A stretch of 64,000 nt of DNA from Streptomyces sp. SM10. GTDB taxonomy: Bacteria > Actinomycetota > Actinomycetes > Streptomycetales > Streptomycetaceae. A program made the position numbers and the translations under genes. The first letter of the stretch is position 1, and every line of letters starts with the position of its first letter. The notes under the pieces are model-generated. The model made no database searches. It had not been told where the DNA came from and was given only the letters and a program-made list of their open reading frames with translations. Where the stretch lies: assembly GCF_002910915.1 (NCBI RefSeq), contig NZ_NEUF01000184.1, positions 17,011-81,010 on the forward strand, read 5' to 3'. Of the stretch, positions 9,826-18,107 are shown piece after piece.

Positions 9826-9972
9826 TCACATGAGTCCTGCCTGCGTGACGAACATGGCGAGGACGACGACGAGCGTCCAGCCCAGGATGTGCTCCAGGAC
9901 CTTCGGCCCGTCCTCGGGGCCACCGGTGCGGGCGCGGGTACGGGTCCGGTTCTCGGCGGTGGTCGCGGTCAT
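9826..9972 (-). CDS. 48-residue single-pass membrane protein
   Basis: Short gene starting MTATTAENRTRTRARTGG, then an acidic-amphipathic linker GPEDGPKVLEHIL, then one hydrophobic helix GWTLVVVLAMFVTQAGLM that ends the protein. The layout is a positively charged N-terminus and a C-terminal membrane anchor (tail-anchored type). It converges on the chitinase with a hairpin terminator between them. Third codon positions are almost all G or C in this frame, which supports coding. I recall a similar tiny protein next to the corresponding chitinase gene in other streptomycetes. Its function is unknown. Confidence 0.65.
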   Translation of the reverse strand: MTATTAENRTRTRARTGGPEDGPKVLEHILGWTLVVVLAMFVTQAGLM

Positions 9973-10180
9973 GGCATCTCGCTCGCTCGGTCGGTCGGCA
10001 GTGGGTCCCCCGTGACCCGACCACAGTGCCAGCGAGAGCGGGCTGCGCGGTAGAGATCCGGGTCACAGCGACAGGCGGGCCGGAACAGGACGTACGGGCG
10101 CGCATCCCCGCTCCCGCAGGGGATCAGCGGGCCGGGGCGCGCGGCGCGGGCGGGCCGGATGTGGCCCAGGACATACCATC

Positions 10181-10459
10181 ATGTGTGACCACCAGTCCTT
10201 GTCCACCATGGACGACGACATCCTCAAGAAACTCTTCCCGGACATATCGCCGATGGTCGTGAGGCGGGCTCCGCAGCGCAACAAGTACTCCGACCGGAAC
10301 GAGCAGGAGGCCGAGATGATCGCCTCGCTCCACTGCGCCCGCATCGGTCCGCGGACCGGGAACCCCCTGCCCCTCCATTCGCACGGCGATGTCATCGGCA
10401 GTCTCAGGATGGCGGTGTCCGGCGACCATCACCCTGGACGCGCCCCCATGGGACTCTGA
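10181..10459 (+). pseudogene. Remnant of an ImmA/IrrE-type peptidase-like (toxin-annotated) gene, C-terminal part
   Basis: 93 codons beginning MCDHQSLSTMDDD. The stretch KLFPDISPMVVRRA followed by KYSDRNEQEAEMIASL resembles the C-terminus of the ImmA/IrrE-like or toxin-annotated proteins that precede MAB_1171c-type membrane proteins in Streptomyces. The N-terminal metallopeptidase part with HExxH is absent, so this is a truncated relic or a reduced protein. Its stop overlaps the next start as TGATG, the arrangement of the intact gene pair. The family call rests on recall of the motif and is moderate. Confidence 0.4.
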
Positions 10460-10640
10460 TGGACCATCTGTTCACATGGCTCTCCTGGTCGTGCGCCGTC
10501 GCCAACCTGATCACCCTCTGCTACAAGGCCCCCGATTGCGGATGAACGCGCAGAACTCCGCCCTGTTCGCGCTGTGCACGTATTTCTTCTTCAACGGGCT
10601 GTCCTACTGGATCGATCTCGAGATCTTCCGGGACCGGCCT
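10459..10640 (+). pseudogene. Remnant of a MAB_1171c-like membrane protein, N-terminal part, frameshifted
   Basis: The frame opens MDHLFTWLSWSCAVANLITL and stops after 28 codons. The next frame continues LRMNAQNSALFALCTYFFFN and GLSYWIDLEIF. Joined, these read like the first two helices of the MAB_1171c/DUF6545 family (a pattern of YK...LR...NPALxALC). The break is a one-base shift at the AAGGCCCCC run near 10525. After about 10640 the similarity stops and a different gene fragment begins, so the rest is lost. Confidence 0.45.
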
Positions 10641-10680
10641 CTCTCATTTCTTCGCTTCGGGTGCCCGCGCTCCACACCTG

Positions 10681-11010
10681 ATGGTTCCTGCCGCGGATCC
10701 GGACCGGACATGGGACGACGCCTCCGTCAGGGCGGCGCTGCTCGCTCTCGGAGGCACGGACGCCGGGCTCCTTGACGATCCCGTCTTCGCGGAGGTCATG
10801 TTGCCGTACATCAAGGCGGACTTCCGGATGCTGGCCGCCTACACACGCGCTGAACCGGCCCTCCTCGACTGCCCGGTCACGGTGCTCGTCGGTGAGGACG
10901 ACCCCCGGGTCACCGCGGACCAGGCTGCCGCGTGGGGGGTGACGTCGCGGGCCGGCTTCTCCGTCCGCACCGTGCCCGGGGGGCATTTCTACCTCGCCGA
11001 TGCCGCACCG
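10681..11010 (+). pseudogene. C-terminal fragment of a type II thioesterase
   Basis: The frame reads like the lid and C-terminal part of GrsT/TEII-type editing thioesterases of peptide and polyketide clusters: LGGTDAGLLDDP, then LPYIKADFRMLAAY, then CPVTVLVGEDDPRVT, then TVPGGHFYL with the catalytic His. The GxSxG serine half is missing, and the frame runs into unrelated sequence just after GGHFYL. It cannot be active. It is the third fragment in a row here, so the whole 10.2-11.2 kb stretch looks like decayed accessory DNA. The bases from 11011 to 11257 hold no gene I can support. Confidence 0.6.
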
Positions 11011-11257
11011 TTCGGTGTCATCACCCGGTCGTGGGTGCCGGGCGGGGCCTCCGCACCCGGTAGTTGCGCGTCGGCGGAGAGCCGGACCAGGCGGCCGGGT
11101 GCGGTTGAGCCGGAGGCGTACCCGCTCCCGGCCGCAGGCGGCTCGGTCGTCCGACCCACCTGCCTGAGCTGCCGGGCGGCCGCCTCACCCCTGCCGCCCG
11201 GCGTGTCGCGGCGCGCCGCCGGCCGTGATCCGGTGAAACTCCCCGCTGCCGGCCGGG

Positions 11258-12196
11258 CTACTTCTCGCTGATCCCGTGCCGGGCGGCCCAGTCGTGCGCG
11301 ACGTCCTCCGGGTCCTTCTTGCCCTTGTCCACGAGGCGGTTGAGCTCGGTCAGGTCCTCGGTCCTCAGCGCGTTGCCGAGGCGGGCGAGCGCCGCCCGCA
11401 CCGTCGAGTCGGCCTTGCGGTCGGCGATGAGCGGGACGACGTGCTGACCGGGGACGAGGTTCTTGGGATCGGTGAGCACGACCCACTTCTGGGCGGCGAT
11501 GTCGGTGTCGGTGGTGAAGAGGTTCGCGACGTCGACGTCGCCCTTCTTCAGGGCACCCTTGACCAGCGGCCCCGAGGAGTCCAGGGACTTGAACTCCTTG
11601 AACTCCACGCCGTAGACGTCCCTGAGGCCCACCGCTCCGACCGTGCGCTTCTTGACCTCGGGGGCGGCACCGATGACGAGCTTCCCGTCGTGCTTCGCAA
11701 GGTCCGCGAGGGACTTCAGACCGTACCTGTCGGCGGTCTCGCGGGTGACGACGAAGGCGTCGGAGTCCTCGGCCGCGCCGTACGGAAGGATCTGCAGGCC
11801 GGCCGGGAGGGCCATGGCGAGGGCGTTCTGCATCTCGCCCTCCTCGGTCGCCTCGGCCTTGGGGTCCAGGTAGTGCAGCAGCGCGCCCTGGTACTCGGGC
11901 AGGAGGTCGATGTCGCCGCCCTTGAGGGCGGGGATGAGGATCTCGCGGGTGCCGAGGTTGGGGCGGACCGTGGTCTTCACACCGGCAGCTCCGAGCGCCG
12001 CTGCGTAGAGATGTCCGAGGACCTGGTTCTCGGTGAAGTTGGCGGTGCCGATGGTGACGCCGTTCTTGCTGGAGCCTCCGCCCCCGCCGCCACCGGAACC
12101 CTGTCCGTCGAGCGAGGTGATGCCGCTGCTGCAGGAGGCGAGTGCGGGGACGGTGGCGGCGGCGAGGAGTCCACCGAGGAGGTTTCTGCGGTTCAT
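11258..12196 (-). CDS. Osmolyte ABC transporter substrate-binding lipoprotein (OpuC type)
   Basis: Extracytoplasmic binding protein for quaternary amines such as glycine betaine, choline or carnitine, anchored to the membrane by lipid. The 312-residue precursor has an Arg-containing signal and the lipobox LASC (Cys near residue 22), a Gly/Ser linker, then an OpuAC domain starting VTIGTANFTENQVLG. Further on are LLPEYQGALLHYL and the C-terminal AHDWAARHGISEK. It is the last gene of a four-gene operon and overlaps the preceding permease by 4 bases. The aromatic box that would settle the ligand cannot be assigned by eye. Confidence 0.9.
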   Translation of the reverse strand: MNRRNLLGGLLAAATVPALASCSSGITSLDGQGSGGGGGGGSSKNGVTIGTANFTENQVLGHLYAAALGAAGVKTTVRPNLGTREILIPALKGGDIDLLPEYQGALLHYLDPKAEATEEGEMQNALAMALPAGLQILPYGAAEDSDAFVVTRETADRYGLKSLADLAKHDGKLVIGAAPEVKKRTVGAVGLRDVYGVEFKEFKSLDSSGPLVKGALKKGDVDVANLFTTDTDIAAQKWVVLTDPKNLVPGQHVVPLIADRKADSTVRAALARLGNALRTEDLTELNRLVDKGKKDPEDVAHDWAARHGISEK

Positions 12197-12879
12197 CGTG
12201 CTTGCTCCTGGGCCTGCTTGGCGGGGCGGTGACGGAAGAGGGCGCGCTGGAGTGCGGAGAGGGCGAGGTCGAGGACGACGGCGACGACCGCGACCAGCAC
12301 GGCTCCGCCGAGCACCTGCACGAGGTCACGCTGGGCGAGCCCGTCGAAGACGTAGCGGCCGAGTCCGCCGAAGGAGACGTACGCGGCGATGGTGGCGGTG
12401 GCGACGACCTGGATGAGCGCCAGCCTGAGCCCGGTCATGATCAGGGGCAGCGCGAGGGGCAGTTCGACCTGGAGGAGGACCTGGTGCCGGCGCATGCCCT
12501 GGCCGCGGGCCGCGTCCCGCACCTCGGGGTCGACGGCGGTCATCCCGGCGTAGGTGTTGGTGACGATGGAGGGGACGGCGAGCGCCACCAGGGCGATGTA
12601 GACGGGCCACATCGACAGTCCGCTGGCGAGGAAGACCAGCACCACGAGCCCGACCGTGGGCAGGGCCCGTCCGAAGCTCGACAGGTTGATGGCGAGGAAG
12701 GCTCCGCGCCCGGTGTGCCCGATGAGCAGACCGACCGGCAGGGCGATGGCGGCGGCGACGAGGGTGGCGATCAGCGAGTACTGGAGGTGCTCGGCGAGGC
12801 GGTGCCCGATGCCGTCGGGGCCGGCCCACTGTTCACCGCTGACCAGCCAGGCGCCGAGGTCCTTGAAGAGTTCGTACAC
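12193..12879 (-). CDS. Osmolyte ABC transporter permease
   Basis: Inner-membrane permease of an OpuC/OpuB-type importer (binding-protein-dependent transport domain). The 228-residue protein has an N-terminal amphipathic stretch and about five or six helices. The EAA loop that contacts the ATPase is in the segment MRRHQVLLQVELPLALPLI. It is paired with a second permease encoded just upstream (3-base gap), as usual for this transporter type where two different permeases form a heterodimer. It overlaps the binding-protein gene by 4 bases. Confidence 0.92.
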   Translation of the reverse strand: MYELFKDLGAWLVSGEQWAGPDGIGHRLAEHLQYSLIATLVAAAIALPVGLLIGHTGRGAFLAINLSSFGRALPTVGLVVLVFLASGLSMWPVYIALVALAVPSIVTNTYAGMTAVDPEVRDAARGQGMRRHQVLLQVELPLALPLIMTGLRLALIQVVATATIAAYVSFGGLGRYVFDGLAQRDLVQVLGGAVLVAVVAVVLDLALSALQRALFRHRPAKQAQEQAR

Positions 12880-12882
12880 GGG

Positions 12883-13533
12883 TCAGGCCCCCTGCTTCTG
12901 CCGGCGGGTCCAGGGAGTCAGGACGTACTGGAGGGTGACGAGGGCCGCGTCCGCGACGAGCGCGAGAAGCAGGGTCAGGACGATGCCGACGATGACGGGG
13001 GTGGGGAAGTTGCGCTGGAAACCGTCCGTGAACAGCTGCCCGAGTCCGCCGTCCCCGATGTAGGTGGCCACGGAGACGAGCGAGATGGCCATCACCGTCG
13101 CGATGCGCACGCCCGCCATGATCACGGGCAGGGCGAGGGGGAGCTCGACGGTGAGCAGGGTGCGCAAGGGCCGGGCACCCATGGCCTTCGCGGCTTCCTT
13201 CGTCCGTGCGGGCACGGAGTCCAGGCCCTCGACGGTGTTCCGCAGCAGCACGACGAGGGTGTAGATCGTCAGGCCGATGACGGTGGTGGTGCGGGTGAGC
13301 CCGCTGACCGGCAGGAGGAGCACGAAGACGGCGATGGACGGGACGGTGAAGAGGACGTTCGACAGGCCGAGGAGGAATCCGCGCAGTGGGCGTACGCGGT
13401 GCGCGATCACGGCCAGCGGGAGCGAGACGGCCAGGCCGAGGAGTACGGCGGTGAGGGCGGCCTGAAGGTGGGCGAGGGCCAGGGTGGTGAGATCGCCGGT
13501 GTGGTCGGATATCCACGACCAGTCGACGCTCAC
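12883..13533 (-). CDS. Osmolyte ABC transporter permease
   Basis: Second permease of the operon, 216 residues, with GTG start at 13533 overlapping the stop of the ATPase gene by 4 bases, which indicates translational coupling. It begins SVDWSWISDHTGDLTTLALAHL, followed by helices and the EAA-type loop around RTLLTVELPLALPVIMAG. The C-terminus ends in a basic tail (PWTRRQKQGA). A longer frame reading upstream is only a shadow of the ATPase gene. It forms the transmembrane channel with the following permease. Confidence 0.92.
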   Translation of the reverse strand: MSVDWSWISDHTGDLTTLALAHLQAALTAVLLGLAVSLPLAVIAHRVRPLRGFLLGLSNVLFTVPSIAVFVLLLPVSGLTRTTTVIGLTIYTLVVLLRNTVEGLDSVPARTKEAAKAMGARPLRTLLTVELPLALPVIMAGVRIATVMAISLVSVATYIGDGGLGQLFTDGFQRNFPTPVIVGIVLTLLLALVADAALVTLQYVLTPWTRRQKQGA

Positions 13534-14573
13534 GCGGCCACCGTGCTTGCCTCGCTGTGGACGTGGCCCGCGTGGTCGTGGATGTCCTCGCGGGAGGTCA
13601 CGCCCGTGAGGACACCCTCCGCGTCGACCCGGGCGACCAGGGCGCTCGGCGCGGCGATGGACTCGTTGAGCGCCGAGAGGAGGGAGTCCGTGTCCCGCAG
13701 GGGGCGGACCGGGGCCTGCGCGTCCGTCTCGGTGTCGCGCCAGGCCAGCGGCTTGCGGGCGGCGTCGAGGGTGAGCTGCCAGCGGGTGCCTTCCGGGGCC
13801 GGCCCCTGGCGTACCTCGGCGAGCGTGGTCAGGGACAGCAGCTTCAGGCCGCGCTCCGCGCCCAGGAAGTCCGCGACGAACGGATCCGCGGGGCGGGCCA
13901 GGAGCTCGGCGGGGCCCGCGCACTGGACGAGGTGGCCGCCCGTACGGAAGACGGCTATGCGGTCCCCGAGCCGTACGGCCTCGTCGATGTCGTGGGTGAC
14001 GAAGACGATGGTCTTGCTCAACTCCCTCTGTAGCCTGAGAAGTTCGTCCTGGAGCTGGGTGCGTACCACGGGGTCGACGGCGCCGAAGGGCTCGTCCATG
14101 AGGAGCACGGGCGGGTCGGCGGCGAGCGCCCTGGCCACACCGACCCGCTGCTGCTGCCCGCCGGAGAGCTGGTGGGGGTAGCGCTTCCCGGCGTCGGCGC
14201 AGAGGCCGACCGTCTCCAGGAGTTCCGCCGCCCTCGCCCGCGCCTTCCTGCGCCCCCAGCCGAGCAGGAGCGGCACGGTCGCGATGTTGTCCAGGACCGT
14301 GCGGTGCGGGAAGAGCCCGGACTGCTGGATCACGTAGCCGATGGAGCGGCGCAGCTCGGCGGCGTCCTGCTCCAGGACGTCCTTCCCGTTGACCCTGATC
14401 GTCCCGGAGGTCGGATCCACCATCCGGTTGATCATGCGGAGCGTCGTCGTCTTGCCGCAACCGGAAGATCCGACGAGGACGGTCACGCCTCCTTCCGGCA
14501 TCTCAAGAGTGAGGTCGTGCACCGCAGTTGTGCCGCTCGGGAAGCGCTTGTGGACCGTATCGAATTGGATCAT
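13530..14573 (-). CDS. Osmolyte ABC transporter ATP-binding protein with CBS-like tail
   Basis: ATPase that powers the importer. Its 347 residues show Walker A GSSGCGKTT near residue 35, the signature LSGGQQQRVG near 137, Walker B VLLMDEPFGAVDP near 156 and the switch His in FVTHDIDEA. The C-terminal region (about 275-335, ending VARVDAEGVLTGVTSREDI) resembles CBS repeats, which sense ionic strength in OpuA/OpuC ATPases and gate transport osmotically. First gene of the operon, divergent from the lyase homologue. The 148-base gap between them carries both promoters. Confidence 0.93.
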   Translation of the reverse strand: MIQFDTVHKRFPSGTTAVHDLTLEMPEGGVTVLVGSSGCGKTTTLRMINRMVDPTSGTIRVNGKDVLEQDAAELRRSIGYVIQQSGLFPHRTVLDNIATVPLLLGWGRRKARARAAELLETVGLCADAGKRYPHQLSGGQQQRVGVARALAADPPVLLMDEPFGAVDPVVRTQLQDELLRLQRELSKTIVFVTHDIDEAVRLGDRIAVFRTGGHLVQCAGPAELLARPADPFVADFLGAERGLKLLSLTTLAEVRQGPAPEGTRWQLTLDAARKPLAWRDTETDAQAPVRPLRDTDSLLSALNESIAAPSALVARVDAEGVLTGVTSREDIHDHAGHVHSEASTVAA

Positions 14574-14721
14574 GAGGAGTCCCTTGCCCGGCTGTATATC
14601 GTCATGCAGACTTCTTGGTGACTGAATAGGTTGTCAATAGTCGGTCGCCACTCAGACGTAAATCCCTGGTTACTCATGGCCGTAGAGCAAGACGGAGCGT
14701 CCGGTTGAGGAGGAATGGCGA

Positions 14722-16251
14722 GTGATGTCGTCTCGTATCGTGAACAGGGCGACCGGAGACAGCAGTGCGACCGTCGTCCTGGACGGTCGCCGACTGATGG
14801 TCGCAGATGTCGTACGCATGGCCGAATCCACCGCGCGGCCCGTTCCGGCGCAGGACGGGATGAAGCGCGTGGAGGCTTCCTGGGACGCCGCGCGGGAGAT
14901 CGCCTCGTGGGGCCGCGTCTACGGGCGCTCCACCGGCGTGGGCGCCAACCGGAATGAGTCCGTGCCCACGGAGGCGGCCGCCGATCACGGCCTGCGGCTC
15001 CTGCGCAGCCACGCCGGAGCCATCGGCGAGGAACTCCCCGCCCGGCAGGTCCGCGCCATGCTCGCGGTCCGCGCCAACCAGCTGCTCGCGGGGGGAGCGG
15101 GCCTGCGCCCGACCGTCGTCACGGCTCTGTGCGAGGCGCTGGAGACGGGTGCCCACCCGAAGGTCAACGAATTCGGTTCCGTGGGCACCGGCGACATCGC
15201 CGCCCTGGCGCAGATGGGCCTCGCCCTGGCGGGCGAACACCCCTGGCAGGGGTCGGGGACAGCCCCCGACCCGCAGCCTCTCGACAACAACGACGCTCTC
15301 GCCCTGATCAGCAGCAACGCCCTCACCCTCGGCCAGTCCGCGCTCGCCCTCCACGAGCTGCGCGGCCTGATCGCGGCCACCCAGGTGGTGGCGGCGCTGT
15401 CCCTGATGGCGATCGACGGTTCGTACGAGGCGTACGCCCTGCCCGTGCACGAGGCGCGGCGGCACGCCGGTTCGTACGCGGTCGCGGAACGGATGCGGCG
15501 GCTGCTCGGCGCGCCCGACCGCCCCACACCGCCGCTCGGCCGGATCCAGGACCCGTACGGCTTCCGGTGCGTGCCGCAGATCCACGGGCCCGCACACGAC
15601 GCGGCGGACGCGCTCGAGGACGTCCTCACGGTCGAGATCAACGCGGCGGCCGAGAATCCGCTGATCTCGGCGGACGACCGGGCGGCCTACCACCACGGCG
15701 GCTTCTACCTCGCCCAACTCGCGCTCTCGTTGGACCACTTCAGGCTTGCGGTGACACAGGCGGCGCGCCTGTCGACATCGCGCCTCTCGACGCTGAACGA
15801 ACCGGGCTTCACCCGCCTGCGGCCGTTCCTCGCGGACGGCGAACCCGCGTCGTCGGGCGTGATGATCCTCGAGTACGCGGCCGGGGCCGCCCTCGGTGAC
15901 CTGCGGGCCTTCTCCGCACCCGCCTCCCTGGGCCACGCGGTGCTCTCCCGGGGCGTCGAGGAGCAGGCCAGCTTCGCCTCGCTGGCGGCCCGCCAGACCT
16001 TGCGCGCGTGCGAGGCGTACCGGCTCGTCGTCGGGTGCGAACTCGTCTCGGCCGTGAGGGCGTTGCGCCAGCGCGACATGCGGCTCGACCCGGAGCTGCC
16101 CGTCGGCCGCGCCTTCGCGCTGGCGGACGCCGCGCTGGACGCGGAGGCGGCCGACCGGCCGCTGACGGACGACGTGACGGTGGCGGCGGGGCTGCTCGAC
16201 CGGTTCACGGAGCTGTGGCTGGACCTCGGGTCCGGGAGGAACGACCGCTGA
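14722..16251 (+). CDS. HAL/PAL-fold aromatic amino acid lyase homologue lacking the MIO triad
   Basis: Homologue of histidine and phenylalanine ammonia-lyases, 509 residues. The fold landmarks are present: VYGRSTGVGANRN (the catalytic Tyr loop, Tyr67), NNDALALISSNALTLG, GRIQDPYGFRCVPQIHG and VEINAAAENPLI. In the place where active enzymes carry GSVGASGDLAPL, whose Ala-Ser-Gly cyclises to the electrophilic MIO group, this protein has GSVGTGDIAAL (residues 152-162): one residue is missing and no Ala-Ser-Gly exists. Ordinary ammonia-lyase chemistry is therefore doubtful. GTG at 14722 (or ATG at 14725) follows AGGAGG at 14708-14713. It is divergent from the osmolyte importer. Role unknown. Confidence 0.85.
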   Translation: MMSSRIVNRATGDSSATVVLDGRRLMVADVVRMAESTARPVPAQDGMKRVEASWDAAREIASWGRVYGRSTGVGANRNESVPTEAAADHGLRLLRSHAGAIGEELPARQVRAMLAVRANQLLAGGAGLRPTVVTALCEALETGAHPKVNEFGSVGTGDIAALAQMGLALAGEHPWQGSGTAPDPQPLDNNDALALISSNALTLGQSALALHELRGLIAATQVVAALSLMAIDGSYEAYALPVHEARRHAGSYAVAERMRRLLGAPDRPTPPLGRIQDPYGFRCVPQIHGPAHDAADALEDVLTVEINAAAENPLISADDRAAYHHGGFYLAQLALSLDHFRLAVTQAARLSTSRLSTLNEPGFTRLRPFLADGEPASSGVMILEYAAGAALGDLRAFSAPASLGHAVLSRGVEEQASFASLAARQTLRACEAYRLVVGCELVSAVRALRQRDMRLDPELPVGRAFALADAALDAEAADRPLTDDVTVAAGLLDRFTELWLDLGSGRNDR

Positions 16252-16276
16252 GCGTGTGGGAGTTGCTCCGACCGCC

Positions 16277-17641
16277 TCAGGACCGGGACGGTGCCCGCCC
16301 GGTGGACGGCCAGGTGGGGTGGTAGCGGTCGATGGCGTAGTGGTGGCGGTGCCGCCAGCCGTCACGCGTGGGGCTCGCTCCGGTCAGGTGGGGATGGCCG
16401 GGCTCCAGTCCCGCGTGGACGTGGTCGAGCTGGTCGGGGTCGCCCGCCGGCCAGATCGCCGCGGCGGTGAGGGTCGCGGCGAGCGCGACGGCGCCGAGGA
16501 CCACAGCGGCGACCGGGAGCCCCGCACCCGCGGCGAGCCATCCCGCGAGCGGGTAGGTCAGCAGCCAGCAGCCGTGGGAGAGGGAGAAGCGGGCGCTGAA
16601 GGCGGCGGGCAGGTCGGACACCGCGGCGGATCGGCGGATGACGCGTCCGCCCGGCGTGAGAACGGCGGAGCAGGCCGCGCCGGTCAGGGCCCAGACGGCG
16701 AGCACCGCCGCCCACGACCAGGTGCTCGGCGCGGCGGCTCCGAGGGCGGCGACCGCGACGAGGGCGACGGGGAGCGTGCGCGCGGCGGTGAGCATCACGG
16801 TGCGGTCCCCGGCCCTGTGCAGCAGTCGGGGCAGGAGGAGCGCCGTGGCGACGGACCCGGCACCGTAGGCGCCGAGCGCCAGGGACAGGGCGCTGTCGGG
16901 CCGGTGGAAGTGATCCCGTACGAGAACGACGGTGTCGACGAAGACGATCGCCCCGGTCGCGGCGACGGCGAGGTCGAGAGCGAGCAGGGCCCGCAGCCGC
17001 GGGGTCGCCCGGAACAGGCGGGTCCCGAGGGCCGCCTTGGCGCGGGCACCCCCCGGGTGTTCCGGCGCGGCGGGCCGTGGCAGCGCCACGGAGACGACGA
17101 GGGACGCGGAGGCGAGGAAGCCGGCCGCGGTCCCGGCGAACAGCCAGCGGGAGGAGACCAGGGTCAGCAGGCCGGCGGCGAGCACGGGACTGAACAGGCT
17201 CTCCAGATCGTAGGCGAGCCGGGAGAACGAGAGGGCGCGGGTGTAGTCGCGTTCGTCGGGGAGCACTTCGGGGATCGTCGCCTGGAAGGCCGGGGTGAAG
17301 ACCGCGGACGCCGCCTGAAGGATGAAGATCAGGAGGTAGATCTGCCAGACCTGGGTGACGAACGGCAAGGCGAGCGCGACACCGGCCCGGGTGACGTCCG
17401 TCGCCACCAGCAGCGTGCGGCGCGGAAGGCGGTCCGCGAGGGCACCCACCAGGGGGGCTGTGCCCACGTAGGCGACCATCTTGATCGCCAGGGCGGTCCC
17501 GAGGACGGCCGGGGCGCCAGGGCCCGCGATGTCGTGGGCGAGCAGGCTCAGGGCGACGATGGCCAGCCCGGTGCCCACCAGCGCGACGACCTGTGCGGTG
17601 AACAGGCGGCGGTAGGTGCGGTTGCGCATCACGGAGAGCAT
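16277..17641 (-). CDS. MFS exporter with His-rich C-terminal tail
   Basis: Major facilitator family transporter, probably an exporter of the DHA group, about 454 residues from ATG at 17641. Twelve helices can be traced, with the loop signature PLVGALADRLPRRTLL after the second and QATIPEVLPDERDYTRAL in the middle. After the last helix (near residue 400) a hydrophilic tail is rich in His (QLDHVHAGLEPGHPHL, then WRHRHHYAIDRYHP), which would suit metal binding. A longer start (GTG at 17695) is open, but it lies inside the palindrome at 17690-17705, so I prefer the inner ATG. It follows an ArsR gene, a common arrangement for efflux genes. Confidence 0.85.
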   Translation of the reverse strand: MLSVMRNRTYRRLFTAQVVALVGTGLAIVALSLLAHDIAGPGAPAVLGTALAIKMVAYVGTAPLVGALADRLPRRTLLVATDVTRAGVALALPFVTQVWQIYLLIFILQAASAVFTPAFQATIPEVLPDERDYTRALSFSRLAYDLESLFSPVLAAGLLTLVSSRWLFAGTAAGFLASASLVVSVALPRPAAPEHPGGARAKAALGTRLFRATPRLRALLALDLAVAATGAIVFVDTVVLVRDHFHRPDSALSLALGAYGAGSVATALLLPRLLHRAGDRTVMLTAARTLPVALVAVAALGAAAPSTWSWAAVLAVWALTGAACSAVLTPGGRVIRRSAAVSDLPAAFSARFSLSHGCWLLTYPLAGWLAAGAGLPVAAVVLGAVALAATLTAAAIWPAGDPDQLDHVHAGLEPGHPHLTGASPTRDGWRHRHHYAIDRYHPTWPSTGRAPSRS

Positions 17642-17689
17642 CGGCCCCGTCCCTGATCGGCGTGAGGAGACCACGCCATTAGACAACAC

Positions 17690-17705
17690 GTGCACACTTG
17701 TGCAC
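17690..17705. promoter_or_regulatory. Perfect palindrome, probable ArsR operator
   Basis: GTGCACACTTGTGCAC is a perfect 7-bp inverted repeat around a 2-base centre, in the 109-base gap between the ArsR gene and the transporter start at 17641. ArsR-type repressors bind such dyads. Its position upstream of the transporter, not upstream of the regulator, suggests an internal promoter controlling export. Inferred only from position and symmetry. Confidence 0.5.
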
Positions 17706-17750
17706 CTGTTGCCTTCAGGTCACCGCTGCCACCCCGGGGTGTGATTCCGG

Positions 17751-18107
17751 TCAGTCGTGCGGCGGAAGAGCCCTGATCCGGTGGTCCGCGACGCTCAGCG
17801 CCTCGTCGACCAGCCGCCGCAGATGGCCGTGGCGCAGGGAGTACACGACGCGGCGGCCGTCCTTGCGGGTCGCGACCAGCCCGGCGAGACGCAGCTTGGC
17901 CAGGTGCTGGCTGACGGAGGTCCGGGCGGCACCACACGCCTCGGTCAGCGTGGTCACATCGGCCTCGCCCTGACCGAGCCGCTGCAACAGGGCCAGGCGC
18001 GTGCGGTCGGCGAGCAGGGCCAGGACCGAGGCGGCGACGTCCAGCCGCTCCCCCGCCTTCTCCTCCTGCAGATGCGTCGCACCTGCTGAACCCGCGCGTG
18101 AAGCCAT
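17751..18107 (-). CDS. ArsR family transcriptional repressor
   Basis: Winged-helix repressor of the ArsR/SmtB family, 118 residues. The helix-turn-helix is LTEACGAARTSVSQHLAKLRLAGLV (residues about 57-81), followed by the wing TRKDGRRVVYSLRHGHL. The last helix, LVDEALSVADHRI, and the end ALPPHD contain some of the His and Asp positions that bind zinc or nickel in SmtB-type sensors, but the full set is not present, so the inducer is open. It precedes the MFS gene on the same strand and is divergent from the peptide cluster. Confidence 0.9.
   Translation of the reverse strand: MASRAGSAGATHLQEEKAGERLDVAASVLALLADRTRLALLQRLGQGEADVTTLTEACGAARTSVSQHLAKLRLAGLVATRKDGRRVVYSLRHGHLRRLVDEALSVADHRIRALPPHD

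Noticed and set aside
12142..14181. Plus-strand frame of 679 codons, rich in Asp/Gly/Glu
   Set aside because: Antisense to the osmolyte transporter operon, whose ATPase and permease motifs are unmistakable.
14674..16365. Minus-strand frame of 563 codons
   Set aside because: Shadow of the lyase homologue; no motif of its own.
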